Origin: a bacterium
Lineage (GTDB): Bacteria; Zhuqueibacterota; QNDG01; JAFGCO01
Direction of reading: 5' to 3'
DNA length: 64,000 nucleotides
NCBI GenBank assembly: GCA_016930535.1
Contig: JAFGGN010000032.1
Location: 1-64,000 of the forward strand
The notes under the pieces are model-generated. The model ran no database searches. It was given only the letters and a program-made list of their open reading frames with translations, and was not told where the DNA came from. Shown piece by piece: positions 1-10,842 of this stretch. Made by a program: the position numbers and the translations under genes. How positions within the stretch are numbered: position 1 is the stretch's first letter; each line of letters starts with the position of its first letter.

Positions 1-2
1 AT

Positions 3-361
3 GGACCTGGTATCAAAAAATGGGAAATTTCCCATGTAAATCCTTGTTTTTTGGTTTAACTATTTTTTATCTTGGACAGCAGTGATCGAGCATGAATTAT
101 TTCGGCGTTCAGGCCAGCCGTTCGCTGGGTCCGGTGACCGTATACGGCGGTCTGGGAATGGAAAAAACCAGTCTTACTATCGGCAATGCGGACGGTGTGC
201 TGGCCATCGAACCCATGACCCTGGACAGCGGCAACCGGACACGGATCAATGCGGGACTCTCACTGAGTCTGCTCATCCTGAAAGTGCATGCGGATTACAA
301 TGTGGGTGACCAGAATATTTTCGTGGCCGGTGTGGGCCTGAGTCTCGGTCTTGGGCGATAA
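3..361 (+). pseudogene. C-terminal remnant of a DUF6588-like outer-membrane protein, broken, 5' end outside window
   Basis: The clean 3' part (from an ATG at 92) encodes alternating beta-strand-like segments (FGVQASRSLGPVTVYGGLG and a closing VAGVGLSLGLGR) of the kind that ends DUF6588/outer-membrane barrel-like proteins of the FCB group. Upstream the match continues, but it needs a switch from frame 3 (GPGIKK) to frame 2 (MGNFPCKSLFF) at an A6 run at 15-20, and it then meets an in-frame TGA at 83-85 (one change from CGA, Arg). So the gene either carries a frameshift and a nonsense mutation or the sequence has errors. The assignment to DUF6588 is from memory of the family's C-terminal pattern. 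A short independent ORF starting at 92 is the alternative reading. Confidence 0.5.
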
Positions 362-386
362 ACGCGGCCATGCACAGGGTATTTCA

Positions 387-1103
387 ATGACAGAGAATAA
401 GGCGGCCCTGATTACGGGAGGGGCCAAGAGACTGGGCAGGGCCATTGCCGTTGCATTGGCCGAAAAAGGGTTCAATATCGCCCTGCACTACAACCGATCC
501 CGCTCCGAAGCGGAACAGACAAGTTCCGTGATCGGAAAACGGGGTGTACGTTGTGAATTGTTCCAATGCGATCTTGAAGACCAGGCTGCGGCGGCTTCGC
601 TGTTTTCAGATGTGCGCCATGTTTTTCCCAATTGTACATGCCTTGTCAACAGCGCGTCCGTTTTTGAGAGAAGAACGTGGATGAACACGGATCCGGACTT
701 TTTTGACCGGATCATGAACATCAATTTCAGAGCGCCTCTGATTCTTTCACAGGCATTTGCACAATCGGGAAATTCCGGCGTGATCATCAATCTCCTCGAT
801 ACCAAAATCGCACATCATTCCGAACAGTTTTTTATGTATACCCTCTCAAAAAAATGCCTTGCAGAATTCACCCGCATGTGCGCCAGTGTGGCGGGTCCCG
901 GAATCCGTGTGAACGGCATATGTCCCGGCATGATTCTTCCCAGTGAGGAAACTTCAGGTGCCATGCTGGATAAAATGGCCAAAAAAATTCCGCTTCAAAA
1001 AAGGGGGGAGATGCAGCATGTCGTGAAAGCGGTTCTTTATCTGATTGAAAATGAATTTGTGACCGGTGATTTTCTGTTCGTCGACGGAGGAGAGCATTTA
1101 TGA
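387..1103 (+). CDS. SDR-family pteridine reductase (FolM/PTR1-like)
   Basis: A 238-residue short-chain dehydrogenase/reductase. The N-terminal nucleotide-binding motif TGGAKRLG (residues 10-17) is the Arg-containing form typical of NADPH-dependent pteridine reductases. The active site shows Tyr151 and Lys155 (YTLSK). Asp138 lies 13 residues before the Tyr, where ordinary SDRs have Ser and PTR1 has Asp. It ends in the usual FVDGG. The likely role is reduction of dihydrobiopterin, dihydromonapterin or dihydrofolate in the cytosol. The context agrees: folB overlaps its stop by 4 nt and folK follows. I chose the ATG at 387 because it opens directly into the Rossmann strand; an in-frame ATG at 351 adds 12 non-conserved residues. 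The exact substrate is not fixed by sequence. Confidence 0.85.
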   Translation: MTENKAALITGGAKRLGRAIAVALAEKGFNIALHYNRSRSEAEQTSSVIGKRGVRCELFQCDLEDQAAAASLFSDVRHVFPNCTCLVNSASVFERRTWMNTDPDFFDRIMNINFRAPLILSQAFAQSGNSGVIINLLDTKIAHHSEQFFMYTLSKKCLAEFTRMCASVAGPGIRVNGICPGMILPSEETSGAMLDKMAKKIPLQKRGEMQHVVKAVLYLIENEFVTGDFLFVDGGEHL

Positions 1104-1468
1104 ATGTCCATTCCGACATGAAAATTAAAATTAAAAATCTGAGACTGCGCACCATTGTCGGCATCTATGCATGGGAACGGAAGGAAACCCAGGATGTCAT
1201 TATCAATATCACCATCGAATTCGATGGATCCGGGGCCGCTCAAACCGACAATGTCCGGAATACCGTGGATTACAAGGCCCTGAAAAAGCGTATTGTCTCG
1301 GAAGTGGAATCTTCACGTTTCAAGCTTCTTGAGAAACTGGCCGATCATGTACTTCGAATCATACTGGAAGATAAAAAAGTGCTTTCGGCACGTGTGGAAG
1401 TAGACAAGCCGCATGCCCTGCGTTTTGCGGATTCGGTATCTGTAACCTGCACCGGTTCGAGGCAATGA
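1100..1468 (+). CDS. folB: dihydroneopterin aldolase
   Basis: A 122-residue protein of normal FolB length. It converts 7,8-dihydroneopterin to 6-hydroxymethyl-7,8-dihydropterin and glycolaldehyde in folate synthesis, acting as an octamer in the cytosol. The N-terminal IKNLRLRTIVGIYAWERK is the family signature. Expected active-site residues are present: Glu26 in the WERK segment, Tyr58 in VDYKAL and Lys103 in VDKPHALR. The ATG overlaps the stop of the reductase gene (ATGA), and folK begins 4 nt before its stop, so the three genes are very probably translationally coupled. An internal Met at residue 7 (MKIKIKNL) is a possible alternative start. Confidence 0.93.
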   Translation: MNVHSDMKIKIKNLRLRTIVGIYAWERKETQDVIINITIEFDGSGAAQTDNVRNTVDYKALKKRIVSEVESSRFKLLEKLADHVLRIILEDKKVLSARVEVDKPHALRFADSVSVTCTGSRQ

Positions 1469-1872
1469 CCGGCGGGCGCATGTCTTTAAACACGGCGATC
1501 ATTGCATTGGGCTCCAATATCCGCCCTGAATACTATATTCCCAGAGCCCTTCAGATCATTAAGACAACACACCGGTTTATCGCGGAAAGCACATTTGTCA
1601 GGACATCCCCCTTAGGAGTCGTTGATCAGGATGAATTTCTGAACGGCGCCGTTTTGCTGAAAACCCAGATGAGCCGGACCGGTCTGACCGACTGGCTGAA
1701 ATCCACAGAGAAACTCCTGGACAGACAACCCGCTTCGGATAAATACGGGCCGAGAACGATCGATCTGGACCTGGTGGTATGGAACGGTCAAATCGAAGAC
1801 GCCGATGTATACTCCCGTGATTTTCTCAACCGGGCCGTACGTGAACTGGATCCCGGATTGTTTGATGACTGA
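1465..1872 (+). CDS. folK: 6-hydroxymethyl-7,8-dihydropterin pyrophosphokinase (HPPK)
   Basis: A 135-residue protein that transfers pyrophosphate from ATP to 6-hydroxymethyl-7,8-dihydropterin, the step after FolB. It has the N-terminal ALGSNI and the family signature GPRTIDLDL at residues 95-103; the two Asp residues (100, 102) are the Mg2+ ligands. FVRTSPLGVVDQDEFLNGAV matches the substrate-binding loop region. The protein is slightly shorter than E. coli FolK (159) and lacks some C-terminal residues, ending soon after the motif. The ATG at 1465 overlaps the folB stop; a second in-frame ATG at 1480 (MSLNTAII) is equally plausible. No folP or folE is present in the window. Confidence 0.9.
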   Translation: MTGGRMSLNTAIIALGSNIRPEYYIPRALQIIKTTHRFIAESTFVRTSPLGVVDQDEFLNGAVLLKTQMSRTGLTDWLKSTEKLLDRQPASDKYGPRTIDLDLVVWNGQIEDADVYSRDFLNRAVRELDPGLFDD

Positions 1873-1935
1873 TGCCCGCTGTCCCATCCGAGAGATCCTG
1901 CCCTTACAAATAACGTGCCAAATAAAAATTTACCC

Positions 1936-1964
1936 TTGACAATGAAATGGGGAAAGTGTATATT
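1936..1964 (+). promoter_or_regulatory. sigma-70-type promoter for gatC-kdsB-pyrG operon
   Basis: TTGACA (1936-1941), a 17-nt spacer and TATATT (1959-1964), in the 133-bp gap after folK. Transcription would start near 1971, about 35 nt before the gatC ATG. A perfect -35 hexamer, optimal spacing and a one-mismatch -10 make this one of the strongest promoter matches in the window. Confidence 0.75.
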
Positions 1965-2005
1965 AAACTATTATTTATCCTGATAATACCGGAGTATATT
2001 TTACG

Positions 2006-2311
2006 ATGAGCGTACCCCTGGAAGAAGTCAAAAAAATTGCCGGACTGGCCCGGCTTTCGTTTAACGAGGATGAGTTAAAAGCATATTCGGGCCATCTCAA
2101 CCAGATTCTGGATTATGTCGGAAAATTGAACGAGTTGAATACGGATCATGTCGCACCGACCTCGTCCGTTCAGGATACAGACGGACCGCTGCGCGAGGAC
2201 ATGGTGCATGCATCGCTGCCCACCCAGGAAGTGATGAAAGACGCTCCTTCTCATCAGGATGGTTTCTTCCGGGTGCCAAAGGTGATTCAGTCCGACGGAG
2301 GGAATCCCTGA
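2006..2311 (+). CDS. gatC: Asp-tRNA(Asn)/Glu-tRNA(Gln) amidotransferase subunit C
   Basis: A 101-residue GatC, which stabilises the GatA-GatB amidotransferase that makes Gln-tRNA(Gln) and/or Asn-tRNA(Asn) from misacylated precursors. The family pattern is clear: an N-terminal helix with VKKIAGLARLSFNEDEL, then LNQILDYVGKLNELNTDHVAPTSSV, and the C-terminal DGFFRVPKVI that wraps onto GatA. gatA and gatB are not next to it, so the complex is encoded from separate loci. It leads the operon behind the promoter at 1936, and kdsB starts 2 nt after its stop. Confidence 0.95.
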   Translation: MSVPLEEVKKIAGLARLSFNEDELKAYSGHLNQILDYVGKLNELNTDHVAPTSSVQDTDGPLREDMVHASLPTQEVMKDAPSHQDGFFRVPKVIQSDGGNP

Positions 2312-2313
2312 AC

Positions 2314-4726
<2,413 letters not shown>

Positions 4727-4740
4727 ATTGAGATGATCAC

Positions 4741-5343
4741 GTGAACGGCAACCGTGGAGCAAACGATTCGATGATACCGGAAATTTCCAGTAAACTGCGG
4801 CAGAAAATGACCCACATCCGGCTCATTCTGATGGATGTGGACGGTGTCCTGACCGACGGAAAACTGATTTTCGGAAATCAGGGGGAAGAACTGAAATCCT
4901 TCTCGATTGTGGACGGATTGGGTATTCATCTGGCCAGACAAGCGGGATTGAAAGTGGGCATCATTACGGGACGACGATCCGATATTGTTTCAAAACGCGC
5001 ACGTGAGCTGAAAATGGATGTGGTGATGCAGGGCTGTTTTCACAAATTGCCCGCTTATCTGGAAATTCTGAAAACCTTTAATCTGAATGACGGGCAGGTC
5101 TGTTATATCGGCGACGATCTGCTCGATATGGATATACTGAGCAGGGCAGGGCTCGCGGTTTCACCGGTGAATGCCCGTCCGGAAATCAAGGCTGTCTCGG
5201 ATTTTTCGACAGCGGAACGGGGCGGGGAAGGTGCTGTTCGAAAGGTGATCGAGCTGATTCTGAAACAGCAGGGCAAATGGGAACTGGCTGTTGCGCATTG
5301 CCGGCTCCCGTCTGATGAAACACAGAACGGATCTGTATCCTGA
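4741..5343 (+). CDS. kdsC: 3-deoxy-manno-octulosonate-8-phosphatase (HAD superfamily)
   Basis: A 200-residue C0-type HAD phosphatase that hydrolyses Kdo-8-phosphate to Kdo. Motif I is LMDVDGVLTDG (the first Asp is the nucleophile), motif II is IITGR, the Lys is in the HKLPAY region, and motif III is YIGDDLLDMDIL. It has no cap domain, as expected for KdsC, which forms tetramers. GTG 4741 opens the frame, but ATG 4771 (MIPEISSK), with GGAG 11 nt upstream, would give 190 residues and may be the real start. The 47-nt gap to kdsD shows no promoter that I recognise. Confidence 0.92.
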   Translation: MNGNRGANDSMIPEISSKLRQKMTHIRLILMDVDGVLTDGKLIFGNQGEELKSFSIVDGLGIHLARQAGLKVGIITGRRSDIVSKRARELKMDVVMQGCFHKLPAYLEILKTFNLNDGQVCYIGDDLLDMDILSRAGLAVSPVNARPEIKAVSDFSTAERGGEGAVRKVIELILKQQGKWELAVAHCRLPSDETQNGSVS

Positions 5344-5389
5344 AAAGATCCCAATAGTGAGGACCGGCAGGTCCTGATGGAATGCTCAT

Positions 5390-6346
5390 ATGATAATCAA
5401 ACGTGCCAAGGAAGTCATCCGAATAGAAGCCGAAGCCATTCGTGCATTGGAAGACCGTATCGGCGAACCCTTTCAATGCGCTGTTGAGCTGCTGCTGAAC
5501 TGCAGCGGCCGGGTGATCATATGCGGAATGGGCAAATCGGGTATTATTGCACAAAAAATTGCATCGACCCTGACCAGTACCGGCACGGCCGCTCTGTTCC
5601 TGCATCCCGCAGAGGGTCTTCACGGCGATCTGGGGGCGGTCCGGGAAGACGATGTGGTGATCTGTATTTCAAAAAGCGGGCATACCGAAGAAATTCTCCG
5701 GCTGCTGCCCCTGTTCAAAAGGAAAGCCGTTCCCATCATTACGATGACCGGAAACATGGATTCCGCTCTGGCACACCGCAGCGATATTGTGCTCGATATT
5801 CACGTCGAGGGTGAGGCCTGTCCGTTTGATGTGGTTCCCACGGCGAGTACGACAGCGACTCTGGCCATGGGGGACGCGCTTGCGCTCTCCCTGTTCGAGG
5901 CCAGGGGATTGAGTGTTGAAGATTTTGCCTTGCTGCACCCTGGTGGTGATATCGGGAGAAAACTGCTATTAAAAGTCGATGATGTCATGAGAACCGGTGA
6001 AGATATTGCCGGAGTCGATGAAAATGAAGCACTGATACGGGCCATTCTGGAAATCACGAGCAAACGCATCGGCGCCACATGCGTTTTTCACGATGGCCGC
6101 CTTTGCGGCATTATCACGGACGGCGATCTTCGAAGGCTGATGGAAAAAACGAACAACATCCAGGATCTGTGCGCAAGAGATGTCATGAGCCGGAATCCGG
6201 TTACCGTGTCATCCGGCATACTTGCGGCTCAGGCGTTGCGTGTGATGGAGGAGCGAAGCATCAATCAGCTGATTATTGTCGATACCGACGGACAGCCTGT
6301 CGGTATGATTCATTTGCATGATTTGCTGAAGGCCGGTCTGGCATAG
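5390..6346 (+). CDS. kdsD: arabinose-5-phosphate isomerase (KdsD/GutQ family)
   Basis: A 318-residue enzyme that interconverts ribulose-5-phosphate and arabinose-5-phosphate, the first committed step to Kdo. The N-terminal SIS domain (about residues 35-170) carries CGMGKSGIIAQKIASTLTS, FLHPAEGLHGDLG and ISKSGHTEE. Two CBS domains follow (about 200-318), with the second beginning at the DVMSRNPVTV segment. The order SIS-CBS-CBS and the length match KdsD. The conserved Lys, Glu and His residues of the active site are in the motifs given. It follows kdsC and precedes lptC, the same neighbourhood as in E. coli, although kdsC comes first here. Confidence 0.95.
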   Translation: MIIKRAKEVIRIEAEAIRALEDRIGEPFQCAVELLLNCSGRVIICGMGKSGIIAQKIASTLTSTGTAALFLHPAEGLHGDLGAVREDDVVICISKSGHTEEILRLLPLFKRKAVPIITMTGNMDSALAHRSDIVLDIHVEGEACPFDVVPTASTTATLAMGDALALSLFEARGLSVEDFALLHPGGDIGRKLLLKVDDVMRTGEDIAGVDENEALIRAILEITSKRIGATCVFHDGRLCGIITDGDLRRLMEKTNNIQDLCARDVMSRNPVTVSSGILAAQALRVMEERSINQLIIVDTDGQPVGMIHLHDLLKAGLA

Positions 6347-6355
6347 AGGTTTTGT

Positions 6356-6958
6356 ATGCATCGACGGATATCGGTTCTGTTTTTGATTTTTCTGATCTGG
6401 ACGGCATGCCAAAGGGAAGAAACCGTTCGTCATCATGCCGGACCGGATCCGGCTGAAGTGAAATCCGATGTCCCCGACCGCGAAGGATGGGACGCCATGA
6501 TCCGGATTTCGACAGGAGGGAAATTGCAGGCGGTTATTCGATACGGGCACATGGTGTACTACGAAAGAAAGAAAACGAATTTTTTTGATCAGGGTGTTCA
6601 GATAGATATGTTCGATAAAAAAGGATCGCACACAACGAAACTGACAGCCGATCGTGGTGAATACAATGAGTCCACTCAGGATATCCGGGTTCTCGATCAT
6701 GTGGTGGTGGTTTCAGATACGGGCCTTACGCTGTATACACCGGTGTTGAAATGGGATCAGGCCCTTGAGAAAATCATTTCGGATACCAGTGTCATGATCA
6801 CGAGTGTTGAACGGGATACGGTTTACGGCACGTCATTCGAATCCAATGCGGACCTGACCCATTATATCATAAAAAATCCGAAAGGCTCACGTGAGGAAGG
6901 GGTGAATTTGGAAGTTTTGGGACAAAAATCCGAATCCTCGGGGCCGGAAGGAAACTGA
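6356..6958 (+). CDS. lptC: LPS export ABC transporter periplasmic protein LptC
   Basis: A 200-residue protein with an N-terminal hydrophobic segment (LFLIFLIW) followed by a Cys at about 18, so it may be a lipoprotein rather than the usual single-pass anchor. The body is the LptC/OstA-like beta-jellyroll: DKKGSHTTKLTADRGEYNESTQDIRVLDHVVV split over strands, then TLYTPVLKWDQALEKI and TSFESNADLTHYIIKNPKG. It would receive LPS from the LptBFG transporter and pass it to LptA. It lies 9 nt after kdsD and 6 nt before the lptA-like gene. Confidence 0.87.
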   Translation: MHRRISVLFLIFLIWTACQREETVRHHAGPDPAEVKSDVPDREGWDAMIRISTGGKLQAVIRYGHMVYYERKKTNFFDQGVQIDMFDKKGSHTTKLTADRGEYNESTQDIRVLDHVVVVSDTGLTLYTPVLKWDQALEKIISDTSVMITSVERDTVYGTSFESNADLTHYIIKNPKGSREEGVNLEVLGQKSESSGPEGN

Positions 6959-6964
6959 CCGCTC

Positions 6965-8047
6965 ATGAGAATGAAGCCAGGGACATGGGTTGCTTTTTGC
7001 ATTTTCACAACCGGCCTGTTCCATACGGCGGCCTGCCGGGAACGCCTGGAACTTCTGCATGCCGATCAGAGTGAGTTTGTCAATGAAAACGGAAGAGAAA
7101 TACACAGGCTCGACGGCAATGTCCAATTCAGGCAGGGCGAGGCATATCTGTCCTGCCAAACTGCCTTTTTCGACATCGATGCGGACCGTATCACCTTGAT
7201 GAATGGCGTCGAAATATACGATGGAAAACACCGGTTGTTTTCGGACCGTGCCGTGTATGAGGGAAAAACAAAAACAGAAAAAGCCTATCATCATGTAAGG
7301 CTCATACAGGATGAACGCTGCCTTCAGGCGGACAGTGTTTTTTATTCACAGACAACACGGCAGGCCGATGCCTTCGGAAATGCACGATTCGATGATCTTG
7401 TTGAGCATGCGGCGTTATGCGGGCAGGTAATCCATTACGACAGAAACACGGATTACGGTTACGCAACCGGTGATCCGTATATTGTTCAGGTCGATACGGC
7501 CGGCGGGGATTCGTTGATTATCCTTGGCAGGCGGCTGGAAGGCTGGGGTAAAAACAAATTGGCCGTTGTGACGGACAGTGTCCGGATAGTCAAGGGGGGC
7601 ATGCATGCGGTCAGCCGCATTGCCGCGTATCACACGAAGGATGAACGGCTCATGCTTTACGGCTCGCCGGAGATGTTTGAAAACAACCGCACGCTGAGTG
7701 GGGATTCTATCCAGGTCAGGCTTGTCGATTCCGATTTCAGCGGGGGCATCATTTATGGACATGCGGTGATCACATCCGGGGACAGTGTCTGGCAGGACAT
7801 CCTGACGGGCCATTTGATCACCATGACGACGGAACAGGACACCAACCGGACAGTCGTGGTTGAAAAAGAGGCTCAGAATAAATATCATATTTTCAACGAG
7901 GACGGAAGCCTGGAAGGAGTGAATGATATCAACGGGGACCGTATCACGCTGAAATTCAAAGGCAGCCGGCTGGCCTATGTCCGGGTTGAAAGCTCGCCTG
8001 CAGAAAGCCGGGGCATGTTTACACCCCGTGAACAGATCGAGCCATGA
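6965..8047 (+). CDS. lptA: OstA-like LPS transport protein (LptA-like, extended)
   Basis: A 360-residue exported protein, twice the length of classical LptA. An N-terminal signal segment ends near TAAC (Cys 24). Repeated OstA/LptA-type strands follow: [56 protein letters not shown], and later [23 protein letters not shown] and [13 protein letters not shown]. Similar long OstA-like proteins occur in place of short LptA in several FCB lineages. The extra length suggests a longer periplasmic bridge or a second jellyroll domain. It overlaps the lptB start by 4 nt. The symbol is by role and position; the strict orthology is less certain. Confidence 0.85.
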   Translation: MRMKPGTWVAFCIFTTGLFHTAACRERLELLHADQSEFVNENGREIHRLDGNVQFRQGEAYLSCQTAFFDIDADRITLMNGVEIYDGKHRLFSDRAVYEGKTKTEKAYHHVRLIQDERCLQADSVFYSQTTRQADAFGNARFDDLVEHAALCGQVIHYDRNTDYGYATGDPYIVQVDTAGGDSLIILGRRLEGWGKNKLAVVTDSVRIVKGGMHAVSRIAAYHTKDERLMLYGSPEMFENNRTLSGDSIQVRLVDSDFSGGIIYGHAVITSGDSVWQDILTGHLITMTTEQDTNRTVVVEKEAQNKYHIFNEDGSLEGVNDINGDRITLKFKGSRLAYVRVESSPAESRGMFTPREQIEP

Positions 8048-8817
8048 AAACGAATCTCAAACAGGGTGAAGGCAAAGCGCTGAAAGCGGTGAACCTGGTA
8101 AAGATTTACCGGGGCCGCCGGGTAGTGGATCATGTATCCGTTGAAGTCAATTGCGGAGAAGTGGTCGGCCTGCTCGGACCCAATGGTGCCGGCAAAACGA
8201 CCACATTTTACATGATTACAGGGATGATACGCCCCAACGAGGGGCATATCTTTTTCGATGAACTGGATATCACACAATATCCGATGTTCAAACGGGCCAG
8301 AATGGGAATCGGTTACCTCTGCCAGGAGCCTTCGGTTTTCAGGAAACTGACCGTAGAAGAAAACATCATGGCCATTCTTGAATTGCTGCCGCTTGCTGCA
8401 GCGGAGCGAAAAAACCGTCTCGACCGTCTGCTGCAGGAACTTTCAATAACGCATGTAGCCAGGCAGAAGGCCTATACGCTGTCAGGCGGAGAACGCCGGC
8501 GCGTTGAAATTGCCCGGGCCCTGGTCACGCAGCCGAAGTTCATTTTACTGGATGAACCGTTTGCCGGAATCGATCCCATCGCGGTCGAGGATATTCAGAA
8601 TATTGTGATACATCTTAAGGACAGGGGTATCGGCGTTCTGATTACGGATCACAATGTACATGAAACGTTGTCGATAACCGAGCGTTCATATCTTTTGTCC
8701 AGCGGTAAAATATTGAAATCCGGATCCTCTGAATTTCTGGCAAACGATGAGGAAGCCCGGAAAATATATCTTGGTACGCAGTTTCGATTGGATCGTTATT
8801 CAGACGTCAGGGGGTAA
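8044..8817 (+). CDS. lptB: LPS export ABC transporter ATP-binding protein LptB
   Basis: A 257-residue ABC ATPase that powers LPS extraction together with LptF and LptG (not in this window). Walker A is GPNGAGKTT, the Q-loop lies in [19 protein letters not shown], the signature is [15 protein letters not shown], Walker B is [13 protein letters not shown], and the switch His is in [20 protein letters not shown] and DHNVRETL-like sequence are LptB hallmarks. A short basic N-terminal extension precedes [16 protein letters not shown]. It overlaps lptA and is 9 nt upstream of rpoN, as in proteobacteria. Confidence 0.96.
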   Translation: MKTNLKQGEGKALKAVNLVKIYRGRRVVDHVSVEVNCGEVVGLLGPNGAGKTTTFYMITGMIRPNEGHIFFDELDITQYPMFKRARMGIGYLCQEPSVFRKLTVEENIMAILELLPLAAAERKNRLDRLLQELSITHVARQKAYTLSGGERRRVEIARALVTQPKFILLDEPFAGIDPIAVEDIQNIVIHLKDRGIGVLITDHNVHETLSITERSYLLSSGKILKSGSSEFLANDEEARKIYLGTQFRLDRYSDVRG

Positions 8818-8826
8818 ACAGGACCT

Positions 8827-10260
8827 ATGATACAGATCAGTCAACGCTTGGCGCTGCAGCAGAAGCAGAGTCCTCAGCAGGTGCTTCTTTCCACGCTTCT
8901 TCAGCTTCCGGTGCTCAGGCTCGAGCAGCGAATCAAACAAGAGCTCGAAATCAATCCGCTTCTTGAAATCGAACTGGAAGAAGAAATGGATCAGATTGAA
9001 GAGCAGGAGTTGAAGCAGGAAGAATCCGACAAGGATGAAGACGAAGAAGATGAAGAAGAAGAGGAGTTCGAGGACAAGGAAGACGAAGAGGAAATCGACT
9101 GGGACACGATTTTGAACGATGAGGATAATTACGAAATAAAAGCGCCGAAAGAGGCACCGGATGAAGAAATGGACAGGCCCGAGCCTTCACCCGTGACTTT
9201 AATGGACCATCTTCTCGAACAACTGCATCTTTCTTCCTTGACTCCGGAACAGATGGAAATCGGGGAATACATACTTTGGTGCCTGAACGATTCGGGTTAT
9301 CTTGCCTGTGATATCGATACGGTTGTCGAGCATTTTGATGTTGAAGAAACAAAAATACTGGAAGTACTGAAAGTCATTCAGCGTTTTGATCCGGTCGGTA
9401 TCGGCGCAAGAAGTCTTCAGGAATGCCTTCTCATTCAATTGAGAGAAAACTTTTCCGAGGACGAGGTCTGTCTGCGACTTGTCAGTGAATGTTTTGAGGA
9501 TTTCACGAACAAGCGATACGAAAAGATAGCCAAAAAACTGGAAATTTCCCTGGATGAAGTGAAACGGGCCATGGACCTGATTTCGCATTTGAATCCCAAA
9601 CCCGGGGAACGCTATATTTCCGAAGCTGAAAATTACATTATTCCCGATGTGATCGTTGAAAAGATTGATGGCGATTTCCGCATTATTCTCAATGACTGGA
9701 ATATGCCCAGACTTCGTATTAACGAGTCCTATAAACAATTGCTTAAAGAAAAAGAAAGCATATCCAAAGAGACCAAGGACTATATCCGGCAGCGGCTCGA
9801 ATCCGCACGGTGGCTGATCAATTCGATTTATCAGAGAAGATCGACCATTCTCCGTGTGATGGAATCCATTGTTTATCATCAGCGGGAGTTTTTCGAACAC
9901 GGGCGCGAATATCTGAAGCCCATGATCCTGAAAGACATCGCGGATGATGTCAGTCTGGACATATCGACCGTGAGCCGGGTGACCAACGGAAAATATGTCC
10001 AGACGGATTTTGGTATTTTTGAACTCAAGTATTTCTTCAGCGAGCGCATGGAAACGGCGGATGGTGATGAAGTATCCAATAAATTGATCAAACAGCGGAT
10101 TAAAGAAATCATAGACGGTGAAAATGTAAAAAAACCCTTTAATGACCAGTATATTTCAGAACTCTTATCCAAAGACGGATTTATTGTCGCAAGAAGAACC
10201 GTAGCAAAATACAGGGAGCAGATGCGTATTCCTGTAGCCCGTCTGCGGCGGCAAATCTGA
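8827..10260 (+). CDS. rpoN: RNA polymerase sigma-54 factor
   Basis: A 477-residue sigma-54. Region I has the Gln/Leu-rich activator-contact helix (QRLALQQKQSPQQVLL, then LPVLRLEQRIKQELEINPLLE). Region II (residues about 55-105) is an extreme run of Glu and Asp. The core-binding domain starts near VTLMDHLLEQL, the helix-turn-helix is in DIADDVSLDISTVSRVTNGK, and the RpoN box ARRTVAKYRE is at residues 455-464, close to the C-terminus. It directs transcription from -24/-12 promoters and needs AAA+ activators. This window also encodes an NtrC-type activator (59931-61292) and a matching promoter (61439). The lptB-rpoN linkage is conserved in many Gram-negatives. Confidence 0.98.
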   Translation: MIQISQRLALQQKQSPQQVLLSTLLQLPVLRLEQRIKQELEINPLLEIELEEEMDQIEEQELKQEESDKDEDEEDEEEEEFEDKEDEEEIDWDTILNDEDNYEIKAPKEAPDEEMDRPEPSPVTLMDHLLEQLHLSSLTPEQMEIGEYILWCLNDSGYLACDIDTVVEHFDVEETKILEVLKVIQRFDPVGIGARSLQECLLIQLRENFSEDEVCLRLVSECFEDFTNKRYEKIAKKLEISLDEVKRAMDLISHLNPKPGERYISEAENYIIPDVIVEKIDGDFRIILNDWNMPRLRINESYKQLLKEKESISKETKDYIRQRLESARWLINSIYQRRSTILRVMESIVYHQREFFEHGREYLKPMILKDIADDVSLDISTVSRVTNGKYVQTDFGIFELKYFFSERMETADGDEVSNKLIKQRIKEIIDGENVKKPFNDQYISELLSKDGFIVARRTVAKYREQMRIPVARLRRQI

Positions 10261-10305
10261 TCCGGCCTGCCTGCTTTATCAAATATTAACAACGGGAGAC
10301 TGATT

Positions 10306-10842
10306 TTGGATATCATTAAGGCCACTACGATTCTCGGTGTAAAAAAAGGAAAATCCATGGCCATGGGCGGGGATGGACAGGTGACAATGGGGGATACGGT
10401 CATGAAGGAAAAAGCAAAGAAAATCCGCCGACTTCACGATGATACGATTCTGGCCGGTTTTGCCGGTTCTGCGGCCGATGCATTTACCCTGTTCGAAAAA
10501 TATGAAAAAACTCTGGAACAGTTTCATGGCAATTTATACCGCGCAGCTGTGGAACTGGCCAAAGAATGGCGTACGGACAAATATCTGAGGCATTTGGAGG
10601 CCCTGCTGGCCGTTGCGGACCAGAAATCCATGCTGATTATTTCGGGTACAGGTGACGTCATACAGCCGGATGACAACATCGTGGCAATCGGCTCAGGAGG
10701 ACCCTATGCTCTGGCTGCCGCACGGGCGCTCGTTAAAAATACCAACATGACTGCTGCTCAGATTGTGCAGGAAGCGCTCCAGATCGCTGCGGGTATTTGT
10801 ATTTATACCAACAATCATCTTGTCGTCGAGGAGATTGAATGA
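10306..10842 (+). CDS. hslV: ATP-dependent protease subunit HslV
   Basis: A 178-residue peptidase of the HslUV (ClpQY) proteasome-like complex. The catalytic Thr is in [10 protein letters not shown], so the first six residues (MDIIKA) form a short propeptide that must be removed. [20 protein letters not shown] and the C-terminal [12 protein letters not shown] are family signatures, and [15 protein letters not shown] lines the Na+/active-site region. The start is TTG at 10306 with GGGAG about 9 nt upstream; there is no ATG or GTG before the catalytic Thr. The stop overlaps the hslU ATG (4 nt). Confidence 0.95.
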   Translation: MDIIKATTILGVKKGKSMAMGGDGQVTMGDTVMKEKAKKIRRLHDDTILAGFAGSAADAFTLFEKYEKTLEQFHGNLYRAAVELAKEWRTDKYLRHLEALLAVADQKSMLIISGTGDVIQPDDNIVAIGSGGPYALAAARALVKNTNMTAAQIVQEALQIAAGICIYTNNHLVVEEIE

